A DNA stretch of 64,000 nucleotides from Cryptomeria japonica (GCF_030272615.1 NC_081406.1:396326439-396390438), one strand, 5' to 3'. Counted from the first letter of the stretch, positions 46,591 to 58,943 are shown. Numbers and translations: made by a program. The notes: generated by a model not told the origin, from the sequence alone.

Positions 46591-47068
46591 CCAAGCATAT
46601 AGGGGAGACTTTGTCATTTGTCCTTTTGTCACCTAAGTCCTTTTTTCCTTTGAGGTCTAGATATCATTCCAATTTCCTAAGGGTCCCTCTCTTAGATTTG
46701 CATTTCAAAATTTTGTCAAAATCTTCAAAAACAACCAAAAACATAGTTTGCATTTAGTTGCATAGCATACATTATCTTTGAAAATTCCAAAAACATTGCA
46801 TTTGCACAAGTGACATGCCTGTTGAGACACCAAGCATATAGGGGAGACTTTGTCATTTGTCCTTTTGTCACCTAATTCCTTTTTTCCTTTGAGGTCTAGA
46901 TATCATTCCAATTTCCTAAGGGTCCCTCTCTTAGATTTGCATTTCAAAAGTTTGTCAAAATCTTCAAAAACAACCAAAAACATAGTTTGCATTTAGTTGC
47001 ATAGCATACATTATCTTTGAAAATTCCAAAAACATTGCATTTGCACAAGTGACATGCCTGTTGAGACA
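46591..47068 (+). repeat. Tandem 239 bp duplication ending at the gag start codon
   Basis: Copies 46591-46829 and 46830-47068 differ at about two bases. Each ends with the gag start context GTGACATGCCTGTTGAGACA. In the first copy the ATG (46815) opens only eight codons before TAG; the second (47054) opens gag. Confidence 0.95.
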
Positions 47069-50000
47069 AGATCAAAATCTAAAAAGATGGGCGAACCAAT
47101 GTATCAACCCATGGACAACATAGCAAATTCGCAGTTTCAAACTAGTCAAACAACACAAATTGAAGGTTCATCAAACACATCTCTACCACCATATGGAACG
47201 GTTCAACTTGGACCACCTCCATTATATGAACCAGTGTTTGTACCTATGAAACCAGGACATGGGAGTGTTCCACCAACTCCAAGAGGAAGTGCGCCTTTTA
47301 ATTTGAATCAACCACACCTGCAACATGACATTCAAACTCAAACATTATATGAAGAACAAACTCTCTCACAAGGATTTGGTTCAGATCAAGGCATTCAACA
47401 AGAAGCGAATCCAAATGTCCAACCAGATTCTTCATCCGATTCTGATACTTCTAACGATGTTGACATGTTCCTTCAAGATCCAAAGATAACAAAAAAGATG
47501 GATAAGTTCTTGAACAAGGTCTTTAAGATGTTTCCAAAAAAGTATCTTAACATGATGAGTAATGTGACATCTTCAAGTGACCAAATCAATGTGCAAGAAC
47601 AACAAAGTGAGGAGTTGTTAAGTTTTTCCCTGCATCCAAATGAAGAAAATGCACAACAAGCAACTCAACCTACATTGATGAGTAAATGTGCTTCAAAGGC
47701 ATTGACAGTGACTATTCCTCAAAAGTCACCATTTGAGACAATAAATAATCCACTATTCAACACAACACCTGTAACGCAAGATCAAATGAGGAGCACGCAA
47801 GTATTCATAGTTGTCCCTCAACAAGAAATGGTTCCTTACATGCATAAAGTGGGATCAAAATCTAAGATGCAGGAAAGCTTCACAACTGGAATGCCTAATG
47901 TCACCAATGTCCAAAAAAATTCCACGATGCAACAAAGTTCTTATGTCTCGTTAAGTTCAATATCTTTGCTGAATACTATTGCGACAAATCCTTCGATAAT
48001 GGCGACATAAAGAGCTACAGATAGTGGTTTGCACCAACAACAATTGAGTAATATACAAAAGGTACAATTGAATGTGCAAACAAGTAATGTGCAACAACAA
48101 CAAGTTCGCATTCGACAACAAATTGCAGTGCCTTCGGCACCATTACAAGTTAATGCAAACTTGCAACCATCACAATGGATTGGACAAACAACACAGCAAG
48201 TTAATGCAAGTGCTATACCCCATCCTAAGGAGAAGCAACGAAAAGCATCTAAACAAAGTTTTTTACAAATGATGGGATATACACCACGACAACAATTGGC
48301 ACAAAGTCAACAAATTCCGATCCGTCAGCCTCAACACCAACATGTGCCACAATATGTGCCAAGGCAAACAAGCTATCCTACTTTACAACCGCAATTGGTG
48401 CCTGTGCAATAACAACAACCTACTCAATTGCAATATCAACCTAGGCTCCAAGAAGCACAACAACAAGGTCAATATCAAGGCATAGCACAACCACAACAAC
48501 AAGCGATGTACCAAGAACTTTATATGCTGGAAACACCAAAAACGGCCATTTCAGAGTATCAACAACCGATCGGAAATGCGATGTATCGACAAAGGGTACC
48601 AACTGGGATTAATGATGGACCTCTAAATTCTGATACAATTGCGCAACAACTTGAGAAGTTGCAACAAAAAGTTGACGCATTAGAAACTAAAGGAACAAAG
48701 AAATTGTATACAAATCAAGATTTATGTCCTAATCCATTTGACAAGAGTGTACACATGCCTCCATTCCCTAAGCATTTTGAGGCACCTAATTTTGAGAAAT
48801 ATAAAGGGAATGGCAATCCAAAAGATCACATTCGAGCATTTTTCGCGGCATGTACTGAGGTAAGCTATGAAGAGACGTATTTAATGTGCTTATTTGCACG
48901 AAGTCTCACGGGACAAGCTATGGATTGGTATTCACATCTACCAGGAAATATAAAGACTTGGTCTGAATTGGCTCAAAAGTTTTTATCTCATTTTGCGTTC
49001 AACATCGACAGTGATGTGACCATGTCAGATCTATGCAACACTAAGCAAAAGCAAGGTGAATCATTAGTGACTTTCTTGCAATGATGGCGAAGCTTGTATA
49101 GTCGTTCTTCTCTTGATATACTAGAAGAACAACAAGTGAATCTGTTTATCCAGAATTTGGTCCCAGAAATGATGTATGAGCTAAAATTGAAAAGTCCCAG
49201 TACTATAGAGAAACTCATTAAGAAGGGAATGAGCATTGAAACGGCTCTGGTAGCTAAAGGAATTATCAAGCTCAATAAAGACAATGACAACACCAATTAT
49301 TCGGGGGATAGAAACAGATTTTGGTATAAGAACAAGAATGTCACTAATGATGGAGTTGTTGATGCAAGAGCAGTGAATGCAAATCAACCCCCATTCATGA
49401 TCAAGAAATTGAGTGTTCCTAATATGTCAACTATGGAAAAAAATCAAGCACCAATGAGCAATGTTACTCAACAACCGCAATATCAACAACATGCTCAACA
49501 ACAGCATACTCAACAACAAGGCCAACAACAAAACCAGCAGCGCAAACCCTTCCGATCGCGGGATGGGCCTCCTCGACAATTTACGCCATTGGGAGAGCCT
49601 ATTGAATTGGTAATGAGACAATTGATACAAGAAAAATTTATTAAGCTACCAGATATCAAGGCAGAACCAGCGGTAAAACCGCATTGGTGGAATGATAATG
49701 CGTACTGTGAATATCATCGGTCCAAAGGACACAAAACTGCATCTTGTTTTCAATTGAAACACATGATTCAAGATTTATTAGAGCAAGGAGTAATTGAGGT
49801 AGATCCACCCCATCCGACCTCTAACACTGATCATACTATTTTCAAAACTCCTTTGCTTGATCATGACAAGGGTAAAGCATCTTCTTCCAACTCTACCCAA
49901 ATGGCCAATTATGCAAGTTCTGGTTATAATAATGTCATTAATTGTTTTCGCGCATCAACTGAGTATGTTTCTACCCTGAGAATAAAGGGACAAGATCCTT

Positions 50001-50138
50001 CTTGTGCAGTCACCACTCGTCGATCCATGATAGTCCTGAAAGGAGCTCCTACAGCTCCTCTCAAGCCAACTCCTGCAAGTCAGTATAATCTTTTGGATCA
50101 CCTAGGAAAGACACCTGCACAAATATCAATCTTGAGTT
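47054..50138 (+). pseudogene. Element E gag (broken)
   Basis: From ATG 47054 one frame runs to a frameshift near 50138, with stops at 48008 (TAA), 48410 (TAA, from CAA) and 49082 (TGA). The first ~550 residues are Gln/Asn/Pro/Ser-rich and low complexity. The capsid-like gag region follows at about 48760-49270 (FEKYKGNGNPKDHIRAFFAA, DWYSHLPGNIKTWSELAQKF, then MMYELKLKSPSTIEKLI). A second Gln-rich stretch (49450-49550) leads to a knuckle-like CEYHRSKGHKTASC. The start is shared with the duplicated leader. It would form particles; the unusual N-terminal Gln-rich extension has no known role here. Confidence 0.85.
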
Positions 50139-50139
50139 A

Positions 50140-50766
50140 TTGAAAATGTCTCCCATGCATCATGCAGTCCTGGATAAAGCTTTAATTGAGTCCACTGTTC
50201 TGACAGATATTGATGTTGACCAGTTTCAAGCCTGGATTGGACATTTAGCCATTTCCCAAAATGTCACATTTTCTGACAATGATATCTCACCTGATAAACT
50301 CCCTCACAATGATCCTTTACACCTTGAAGTCTTTGTTCATAACTACAAAATCCAACGAGTCTTGATAGATGGTAGAGTAGGTCTTAATATTTGTACATTG
50401 AGAGTGGTCATTGGCCTTGGATATACAGAGAATGACATTGATGCTTCTAAAAGAATAACAATTAAAGCCTATGATGATGCTGAGCGCCCATCCAAAGGGA
50501 TAATTACATTGCCTATCAGAGTTGGTCCAGTGACAGAAAACACTTTCCTGCAAGTCCTAGACCTTGATCTCCCTTATAATATGATCCTTGGTCGTCCATG
50601 GATTCATGCAATGAAAGCGGTTCCATCCACCTATCATCAATGTTTAAAATATCCTTACAATGGAACTGAGATAACAATTCCAGGGGATCCTAATCCATTT
50701 CAATTTTGTGCTACTCTAAAGGATACCCCTCAGCAGCAAGTCCCAGTCAATAGAGAGGCCAAATGA
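50140..50766 (+). pseudogene. Element E aspartic protease
   Basis: 208 codons after the frameshift, opening with the linker end LLKMSPMHHAVLDKAL. The active site reads RVLIDGRVGLNICTL, where related elements have D-G-(G/S)-(A/S), so Gly has become Arg. GIITLPIRVG and MILGRPWIHAMKAVPSTYHQ complete the fold. A TGA at 50764 ends the open stretch. The same blocks are partly present in element A. Confidence 0.85.
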
Positions 50767-51579
50767 CATAGCTATGTGGATCCTAATCAATTGTTAGATG
50801 CTGTCAAAGGAAAATTGAAGATACAAGACCAAGGATGTGGAGAATATTCAATGGATCAGACATTCCTCATCGGGAATTTGCCAATATCTCCAAAATCATA
50901 TGGCAAACCGCATTTATTGCAAAAGGAACCTAAGGTCATTATTCAATATCAACCTCCTACTACATTTACAAGATGGGGTGAACTTGACAAAGAAACTGTA
51001 GATGATGATGTCATAGATTGGCTTTATAAAGATCCAATTGAGACCCCACCTATCAGATTGCCAGTGGAACGATATGGCAAAGGATTTACTATGCTGCAAA
51101 AGAAAGGATATGATGGTTGCAGTGGCTTAGGCCTGAATAACAATGGAAGGCTAGAACCTGTCATACCCAAGAGGCGACCTCCAACTTTAGGGTTAGGTTT
51201 TGTACCGTTGCGAATTGGATCCACATCCACCAAAGTGCCCACGTGTAGAAAAGGGCGTGATTCTGACGATGAAATAACACCTGAGGATACCCGACCTGAG
51301 ACTGATTCCAATGAATGGGAGTGGAGTTCTTTTTCTTCTAGCTCCTATGCCCTCGACAATATTTTCATTGACCCTGATAATTTGCCTATGGAAGACAAAC
51401 ATGAAATAAATCCTCTTCCTAAAACCTGTCCTCATGCTTGGATAGAGACATTTTGGGATCCAAGCTCCAAATCCGATACAAGCAGTTCGGATAGTGACAC
51501 TACAGATGTTCATATCTTTACCATATCATCCCTCTCTCTCCTTACAACTGATGATGACATGCCCCTCATCTATCCCTAG
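50767..51579 (+). pseudogene. Element E G-patch linker between protease and RT
   Basis: The same frame continues with a G-patch-like segment at about 51070-51200 (GKGFTMLQKKGYDGCSGLG, then PPTLGLGF) and an acidic Ser/Asp-rich tail to a TAG at 51577. G-patch segments bind nucleic acid or RNA helicases in other proteins and are known between protease and RT in some plant gypsy elements; the role there is not established. Element A has the same segment. Confidence 0.8.
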
Positions 51580-53056
51580 CTTATCCAACATGACCAACAA
51601 GAATCGCTCACATTGGACTGTTTTCAAAATGACGAAGCAATTGCAGAATTCCTTGGACTACGGGAAGGCATACCACAAGGTGATCATAAGGCAGGATTTG
51701 CTATTGACCTGGATTCCACAGCATATTTTGGGGAGTCAACTCCCTCTTCCAATCATCAAAATGAAAAAAGAAAAGAAATAGTAAAAAATCAAAAGAATAG
51801 ATCTTTGGGTGAAAACCGTAAGGCACTCTCTGATCATAAAAAAGTCAAAATAAAAGATGTACCTACGGGTGAAAACCTCTCTGAGGCGCCCAAAGGTGGA
51901 AGAGTGGACATACCCCTATCAAGTCAAGACAAATCAACATTACTTGTGGAAATGACCGAGGAAATCAATTTGGGTACACTTGACAACCCTAAGGTCATTC
52001 ATTTTGTTGCTTCCTTATCACAACAGGAAAAAATAGATTTTGTCAATTTCTTTCTTGAGAAGAAGATTAGCTTTGCATGGTCCTATGCAGATATGCCTGG
52101 CCTTGATCCAGAATTGGTTCTTCATCATTTGCCACTAAAACCTGATGCTAAGCCTGTCAAGCAGAAACTTAGAAAGATGCACCCTCAGGTGGCTCTTTTG
52201 GTCAAAGTGGAACTAAAAAAATTGCTAGATGTGGGCTTCATCAGACCCATTGATTATGCAGACTGGATTTCAAATTTAGTACCAGTTAGCAAAGTAACTG
52301 GGGGCATCAGAATCTGCACAGATTTTAGGGATCTCAATAAAGCATGCCCTAAAGATGATTTTCCATTGCCAAACATAGACATCATAGTCGACATGACGGC
52401 TGGATATGAGATGCTTTCATTAATGGATGGTTTCTCTGGCTATAACCAAATTTGCATTGCTCCTAAAGATCAGCATAAGACAGCATTGACCTGTGCTTGG
52501 GGTACCTACTATTGGAATGTGATGCCCTTCGGTCTTAAAAATGCAGGCGCAACATATCAAAGAGCAATGACGACCATTTTTCATGATTTCATGCACACTT
52601 TGATGGAGGACTATGTTGATGACTTGTTATGCAAATCTGTCACCAAAGATAGTCATCTAGCCATCTTGGGCCCAATCTTTGACCGAATGGAGACCTACAA
52701 ACTCAGGCTCAATCCAAAGAAGTGTGTATTTGGTGTCACAACTGGAAAGTTACTAGGATACATTGTTTCTCACTGAGGCATTGAGGTTGACCCTGCCAAA
52801 GTCAAAGCAATAATGGATATGCCTCCACCTTCAAATCTCCGGCAATTAAGAATTCTGCAAGGAAAGCTCCAGTCAATCCGCCGCTTCATAGCTTAGTTGG
52901 CCAACAAATGTCATCCATTCCAGCATCTATTGCATAAAGGTGTCGCTTTCAAATGGACTGAGCAATGTCAATCAGCCTTTCAAGCTCTTAAAGAATATTT
53001 GTTGTTGCCCCCTATTCTAATGCCTTCGATAGATGGAAAGCCATATTTATTTTGTA
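51580..53056 (+). pseudogene. Element E reverse transcriptase (broken, motifs intact)
   Basis: The frame goes from a charged linker to AWSYADMPGLDPELVLHHL (52075-52130), then RT: FIRPIDYADWISNLVPV, IRICTDFRDLNKACPKDDFP, LMDGFSGYNQI, MPFGLKNAGATYQRAM and intact EDYVDDLLCKS (about 52606-52638), then LNPKKCVFGV. Stops are at 52774 (TGA) and 52894 (TAG, from CAG-like). A one-base deletion in a T run near 53053 shifts the frame into RNase H. It would copy the element RNA to DNA; only the breaks prevent this. Confidence 0.92.
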
Positions 53057-54065
53057 TATTTCTGCAACTGAAATGGCATTAGGAGTTCTCTTGGCCCAAC
53101 AAGATGAGAATGGCAAAGAGCGAGCTATTTACTATATCAGTCGGACACTGGTAGGCTATGAGCTAAATTATTCAACTATTGAAAGGGCATGCTTAGCAGT
53201 GGTATTTGCAATGCAGAAACTCTAACATTATATGTTGAGCCACCGAACATTGTTGGTTGCAAAAATTGATCCCTTAAAATATTTGCTTAGCCGAGCAGCT
53301 TTAATGGGTCGCCTAGCAAAATGGGTCATGATTCTCAGTGAATTTGACATTGAGTATATGGAGCGAAAGGCGATAAAAGGACAAGTCATAGCAAATCAAC
53401 TTGCAAAGGCTCCTATTTCTGATGATCATCCCATGTTGACCGATTTTCCAGATGAATCAGTCTTTGCTTTCACATCCTCTAATGAATGGAAGTTATACTT
53501 TGATGGGTCCCATACCAAGTTCGGGTCTGGAGCAGGCATCTTGTTTGTCACCCCTCAAGGTGATGCTATTCCAAAATCCTATAGAATAACTTTCCACTGT
53601 ACCAATAACATTGCAGAGTATGAAGCACTGGTTATAGGACTCCGAGTAGCAGTCCAATGGAACATCAAGCATTTGCAAGTCTATGGAGATTCTCAGTTAG
53701 TCATCCGACAAGTAAATGATGACTACGAAACAAAAGATGAAAAGCTTATTCCCTATAAGCATATGGTAGATTTCTTCAAGACCAAATTCACGGCTATCCA
53801 TTTCAATCAAGTTCCCAGAATGCAAAACAAGTTGGCAGATGCGATGGCTACGATTGCTTCCATGTTGAATATGCCAAACAATATGGACAAATGTGAATTT
53901 TTAGTTGAACAATTGCTGGTTTCTTCCTTTGACATTCCAACGGTGGATGTGATGTGCGTTCTTGTTGGTCCCAACTCCCCATGGTACAATGGCGTCTATC
54001 AATATTTGAAATCCCAAACCTTACCACCCAAACTTTTCGCTAACCAATGCCAAGCCTTTATTTGA
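53057..54065 (+). pseudogene. Element E RNase H pair: gypsy type then archaeal type
   Basis: After the frameshift come a gypsy RNase H remnant (YISATEMALGVLLAQ, STIERACLAVVFAMQ) with a TAA at 53223, and the connection ILSEFDIEYMERKAIKGQ. The archaeal-type RNase H then has all acids: YFDGSHTKFGSGAG (53500), CTNNIAEYEALVIGL (53600), VYGDSQLVIRQV (53683) and QNKLADAMATIAS (53825). A TGA ends the stretch at 54063. The dual RNase H after RT is the known Tat-lineage arrangement; compare element D, where it precedes RT. Confidence 0.9.
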
Positions 54066-55241
54066 CAAACAGCCAAATATGTCATCATTGCCGAAACCCT
54101 TTACCATCGTTCCTTTGACCATACCCTCCTCAGGTGTTTGGATTCTAATGAAGCACAAATGGCTTTACACGAGGTTCATGATGGTATATGTGGGGGCCAT
54201 TTCAATGGTCTAAGCTTAGCTAAAAAGTTGATTCATGCTGGGTATTATTGGCCCACTCTGGAAAAAGATGTTCATGATTTTGTTAAGAAGTGTTACAAAT
54301 GCCAGATTCATGGAAACTACATTCATGCACTAGCCCAAGAGCTTCATTCTATCATATCTCCATGGCCTTTTTCTCAATGGGGATTGGATCTTATTGGCAA
54401 GATTCACCCGACCTCTACAAATGGACACAAGTTCATCATTATAGCCACAGAGTATTTTACAAAATGGATTGAGGCTATCCCCATGACCTATATCACGGGT
54501 GTCCAAATTTCAAAATTCTTGCTGAATTATATCATATGCCGGTATGGGGTTCCCCTTGCCATAGTCACAGATAATGGTTGTCCCTTCAAGAATAAAGATG
54601 TCAAGGAACTTTGTGAAAAATTTCATATCCAACACCGTTTCTCTAGTCCATACTATCCACAGGGGAATGGTCAAGCCGAGGCATCAAATAAAACCATTAT
54701 CAAGATCCTAAAAAAGGTTGTCAATGATGTTGGTCGCGATTGGCATGTTTAGTTGAATCCAGCACTATGGGCCTATCGCACTTCTATCCGCACACCTACT
54801 GGCGCAACACCTTATTCCTTGGTGTATGGTGTGGAAGCTATTTTACCTTTGGAGGTGGAGATTCCTTCCTTGCGTGTTTCCTTGCAACATCTGATTGATG
54901 ACGAGACACATAGAGTCTCTAGGCTGCATCAGCTTGAGATGTTAGATGAGAAACGTCAGACAACTCTAACACATTTGCAAGCATATCAAAACCATCTCCG
55001 TCGCTCTTATCATAAGAAGGTCAAAGGGCGACACTTCGAAGTGGGAGACCTAGTTTTAAAGGCAAACCCTAAGAATGCACAGTCTACTGACATCATCAAA
55101 GGTAAATTTGAACCTAATTGGGTTGGTCCTTTCATAGTAACTGCAGCATATGGCTCAGGGGCATATCAGCTTGCTACCCCAAAAGGTGAACCTCTGTCAG
55201 ATCCTATAAACAGCATGCATCTTCGCAAGTACTGGGCATAA
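54066..55241 (+). pseudogene. Element E integrase (one internal stop)
   Basis: The zinc domain has HEVHDGICGGHFNGLSLAKK and CYKCQIHG. The core acids are in WGLDLIGKI, IVTDNGCPFKN and NGQAEASNKTI. The C-terminal part has FEVGDLVLKAN and NWVGPFIVTAAYGSGAYQLA. Only a TAG at 54750 (after GRDWHV) interrupts it before the TAA at 55239. The chromodomain seen in some other gypsy groups is absent, as expected for Tat-like elements. Confidence 0.92.
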
Positions 55242-55900
55242 TTTCTTCAAATATGATCCTGAAAAAATACAAAAAAAATCAAAAAAGAGAAAAATACAAA
55301 AAAAAAAAAGAAGGAAAAAGAGCAAAAAAAAAAAGTAAAGAAAAATGATTCGCCCTCTAGTGAAAACCTGGCAAACAGGTGCTTGGGGCAAGTACCTTGG
55401 TGAAAACCTGGCAAACAAGCACCATGTGTAAAATGAGATCGTTGCTCCGTCATCTATCATGACCTCTAAGCTATGCTTTTTCTTGGTCGGTTTCTCACGT
55501 CTATCTTTGTCTTGACCCAATGTCCTATTCCAGGTCTGTTATTGGTCAACATCATTGTCTTGCATACCCCGGTTCCTTGTCCATATGTTTTGGTCCCGGT
55601 CTATGTATGTCTTTCAGATGCGCATTGGGTGTGTTCCCTTGTCATGATCGATCACTAGAAACTTAAACATTTAAAATGTCCTGAAATAATCATAAAAAAT
55701 TGAAAAATGTCCTGAAATAATTCAAAAAAATCAAATAATGTCCTAAAAAAATATCTAAAAAACTGAAAAATGAAAATCCCTAAAAAGTCATATAAAAGTC
55801 CTGAAAAAATGAACAAAAACATTTCAAAACATTCAAATTCCAAAAACAATTCCTTTGGCATTTTGCATTTTTGTCAAAAAAATATCCCTTTTGTGCATAG
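55242..55900 (+). repeat. A-rich and repetitive stretch after pol of element E
   Basis: 55250-55345 is A-rich. 55359-55423 has two copies of GTGAAAACCTGGCAAACARG with a following GTGC or CACC. 55665-55830 is a degenerate array of TGTCCTGAAATAATCAAAAA words. No sense ORF is present. Confidence 0.7.
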
Positions 55901-56929
55901 ACAAATCATTGCGCATACATCCAACGACACGCAATCCAACATTGTGCTTTAATGAAATCACGCTTAAATAGATAAACTTTTTTCATTCAGACCAGACATT
56001 CAAACTGATCAACATTGTCATATCAATCAACCTCAAAATCATTTGTCCTTGTCTCCACTATCATGGGTCTTATACAGGGTGTGGTATACTCGAAACCAAA
56101 TTGTGTCCTGTCTTAGACGGGGTACCACATTCCCTGAAACCAGACAGCATGATCGTCCTATCCGCACTTTCAACTTTTGACAATGAAGAATCAAGATTTT
56201 TGTTTGATTTGTTGGAATTTGTGCATCTTATCTTTTTATTTGATTTATCTTTGGCTTCGGTCATGTTCCTATGTTGCTCGATGATGTCACTGAGTGATTT
56301 AGAGTGACCGGGATGGATCATGGTCCCTTTTCTTTTTGTTGTGATTGTTGTTTGTCTGTGATGTGTCTGTCTTTTGCAAAAAAGGGTTGCATTTCAGCTC
56401 TGGCCTTCAATGCCATGATGCTACGCATCCATTTTGCTACATAAAAATAAAGGTTCATACCTACCAAGTGCATTACAAAAAGCAAGTTTTTCTTCATCTT
56501 TAACTGTCCTCTGTCTCATTTTTCTTCTTACTAACATTTCTTCCGTCAGTTTGGATAGTCAGTTCGGTCTAGTGCTCCGATTTCCCCGCACACATATGCT
56601 GCATCCTGCATCCATTTCGTTAGTACATTTGCATTACATTAAGCACCATATCAAGCATTTTATCCATTTCATATTATAAATGCATCAAAAACACATAAAC
56701 AAAAAACATATCCATACATATTCCACAATGGTGCATAAACAGTGCATAAGCCATCCATACATGGAAAAATAACATAAGTCATAACATGTTGCATCCCATC
56801 ATATCGATGCATATCATATCATATATCATCATAATATCAGAGTACAAAATCGGACTGTCTGTCCTAAGTATGGCCCGCAGGCTGACTACAAAATGTCAAA
56901 CTACATAATGTCCACTGTCTATCTAAGGA
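55901..56929. other. Spacer between the element E 3' repeats and the antisense ORF
   Basis: About 1 kb without a recognisable gene on either strand. Repeated ATCATAT/CATATCAT words occur at 56790-56840. Confidence 0.5.
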
Positions 56930-58768
56930 GCACGTGCCTCTGTCACTGGGTGCTCCCTCTGTCCTCCTCATCCCTGCCATGTCTCGTGGATGATGTCCCT
57001 CCTGGTCCTAGCTGTGGTTGTCTCATAGGTTCACTCACCCCCATGCTGCTTAATGACCTCCGAGAGCGTGCCCTGCTCTCTATCCTCAATCATGCCCGAT
57101 ATGAAGGTGCTCTCTACTCTGGTGGAACTGCACTCTCGTATAGTGTCCTCCAATGGCGTATCTCCTCTCTAGTCTCTACCAGCATCTGTCCTAGCTCTCG
57201 TACACTGGCATCCCGAATTGACCCAATATACTCAGTGACTCTCTGTTCTTCTCGTTGTGCCTGAGCAATCGTTGCATCTTGAGCTGCTGTGAGTCTAGAT
57301 ATCTCTGCTCTAAAGTCGCAATGTGATCCTGCTGACTCGCTATGATAGCCCTGCACATCTCCATCTCCTCTGTCCTAGCTATCTCCAGCTCTATGGGTAT
57401 ATCCTGCAATGCCTCATGCTCGCCTGAATCTGGCTCATCCTCGTCATCCCCATCATCCTTGTCTCTGTCCTCATCATCCCCATCATCCTCATCCTCACCT
57501 CCATCCTCGTCATCCCCCTCATCCTCATCCCCACCCTCATCCTCCTCGTCCTCATCATTTCCCTCCTCCTCTCCTGTGAGTGGGAAGTCCTCCTGTCTCC
57601 TCGGCACTGGAATATCCAGATTTGTCAATGGCACTGGCCGCCGTCATGCAAACCATCTATCATACTCATCTATCATCCCAGCGTCCACCACATCTGATCT
57701 CCAATCCCACTATCTCTGTTGTAGCTGTGAGAAGTCCGCATATGCTGTGTGTGGCTGAATCATACTCCCCCACTGACTCGTCTCTCTGTGAGATCGGGAA
57801 AAGTGTGCAGTCCTCCTAGGTACATCCTGCCTCTCTCCAAACTGTCATCTAACTCTCTCTAGCAGGTACAACTCAATCACTCTCTGGTGATTCACTGGTC
57901 GCCCAATCAGATACCTCTCCTGTCTATAATATGGTAACTCCTCACTGTCATCTGACCATCCCGGGCAATCACGATATGGCCTCCATATGAACTCTCTCAG
58001 TCGGTCTAGCTCATGTCGCCAGTACAATATGTATCCAAAAGGACCCTATCTCAGTGCTCCCCCATAGCAGTACACATATGGTCAGTGTGGTACTACCTGT
58101 CTATCTGTAATCGGTTGACATATGGCTATGTGCTCAAATGCCCATACCTGTAGCAGTGTAACTCCACAACTCAATGTCTGAACTCCCTGATATGCTATCT
58201 GATGTAGCTGAAAATAGAGCATAGCCAGTACACAAGGTCCCCATGCATAGACCATCCCCTCTGTCACCATCTACTCTAGCACTCTTCCCCATCCAATAGG
58301 GAATCCATGTCCTCATCTATCTCCTGCTAGTAGACATGCTATCACCACGGCTATCACCACATATCGTCGATCATACTCCGATGCCATAGTCTCCTAGCCA
58401 ATCTCTCTCTCCATGATATCCAGATCATCTGTGTCGCACTCAAATAGTCTGCACAATGCATCTCTCCCTATCACTGGGTCATACTCTATCATCTCTCCAT
58501 GAATCGGAATGCGGAGGATACGCCATACATCCTCCAGTGTCAGCGTTGCCTCTCCAGTCGCCAGATGGAAGGACGAAGTCTCTGAATGCCATCGCTCTGC
58601 CAATGCAGTAAGTAGTCTTGTGTTTACCCTAATCTCAGGCATGAACGTGACATAGTATATCCCAAGTCCTGCTAAGGTATCTCTCTCTGTGCTCCTGAGT
58701 CTATGTCATAGCATGAAGCAATCTGGTCGGTTATCTCGTGTGATCAACGAATACTGTCGACTCTGCAT
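56930..58768 (-). pseudogene. Antisense ORF of element E: plant-mobile-domain-like protein (broken)
   Basis: On the minus strand ATG 58768 opens a frame that stays in register to about 57300 with nine stops (mostly TGA or TAG by one change), then shifts frame into a coiled-coil end to about 56930. The N-terminal ~330 residues show the plant mobile domain (PMD, 'aminotransferase-like') pattern: LLTALAERWHSETSSFHLAT, then EATLTLEDVWRILRIPIHGE, HGFPIGWGRVLE, MVYAWGPCVLAMLYFQLHQI and WRPYRDCPGW. A Glu/Asp run of ~50 residues (57570-57430) follows, then a Gln/Arg-rich coiled coil. PMD proteins occur both as host genes and inside plant transposable elements; their role in elements is unsettled. The position between pol and the polypurine tract, reversed, identifies it as an element-borne extra ORF. 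Confidence 0.85.
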
Positions 58769-58943
58769 CAAAATTGGGGCATATTTTTGTTAGTTTTAGG
58801 GTTTGTTCCTATGGGTTGCATTTCCTCATTTTCATGCCTAATCAGGGTGTTTTTCATCTAATCTAACCTATCCTACCCTTGTCCCCTTTTTCCAAATCAT
58901 TTGCATGTCATTTTGACCAAAATTAGGGTTTGCATTGCACAAT

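Noticed and set aside
55197-55520. Minus-strand Phe-rich ORF of 107 codons
   Set aside because: It is the reverse of the A-rich tract after element E pol.
57342-57758. Plus-strand Ser-rich ORF of 138 codons
   Set aside because: It is the mirror of the antisense Asp/Glu run (GAT/GAG repeats read as ATC/CTC); the minus-strand frame is longer and matches a domain.
56930-58768. A host PMD gene on the minus strand
   Set aside because: It lies entirely between the pol end and polypurine tract of element E, in an element with a clean target duplication, and is full of stops; an element-borne ORF is simpler.
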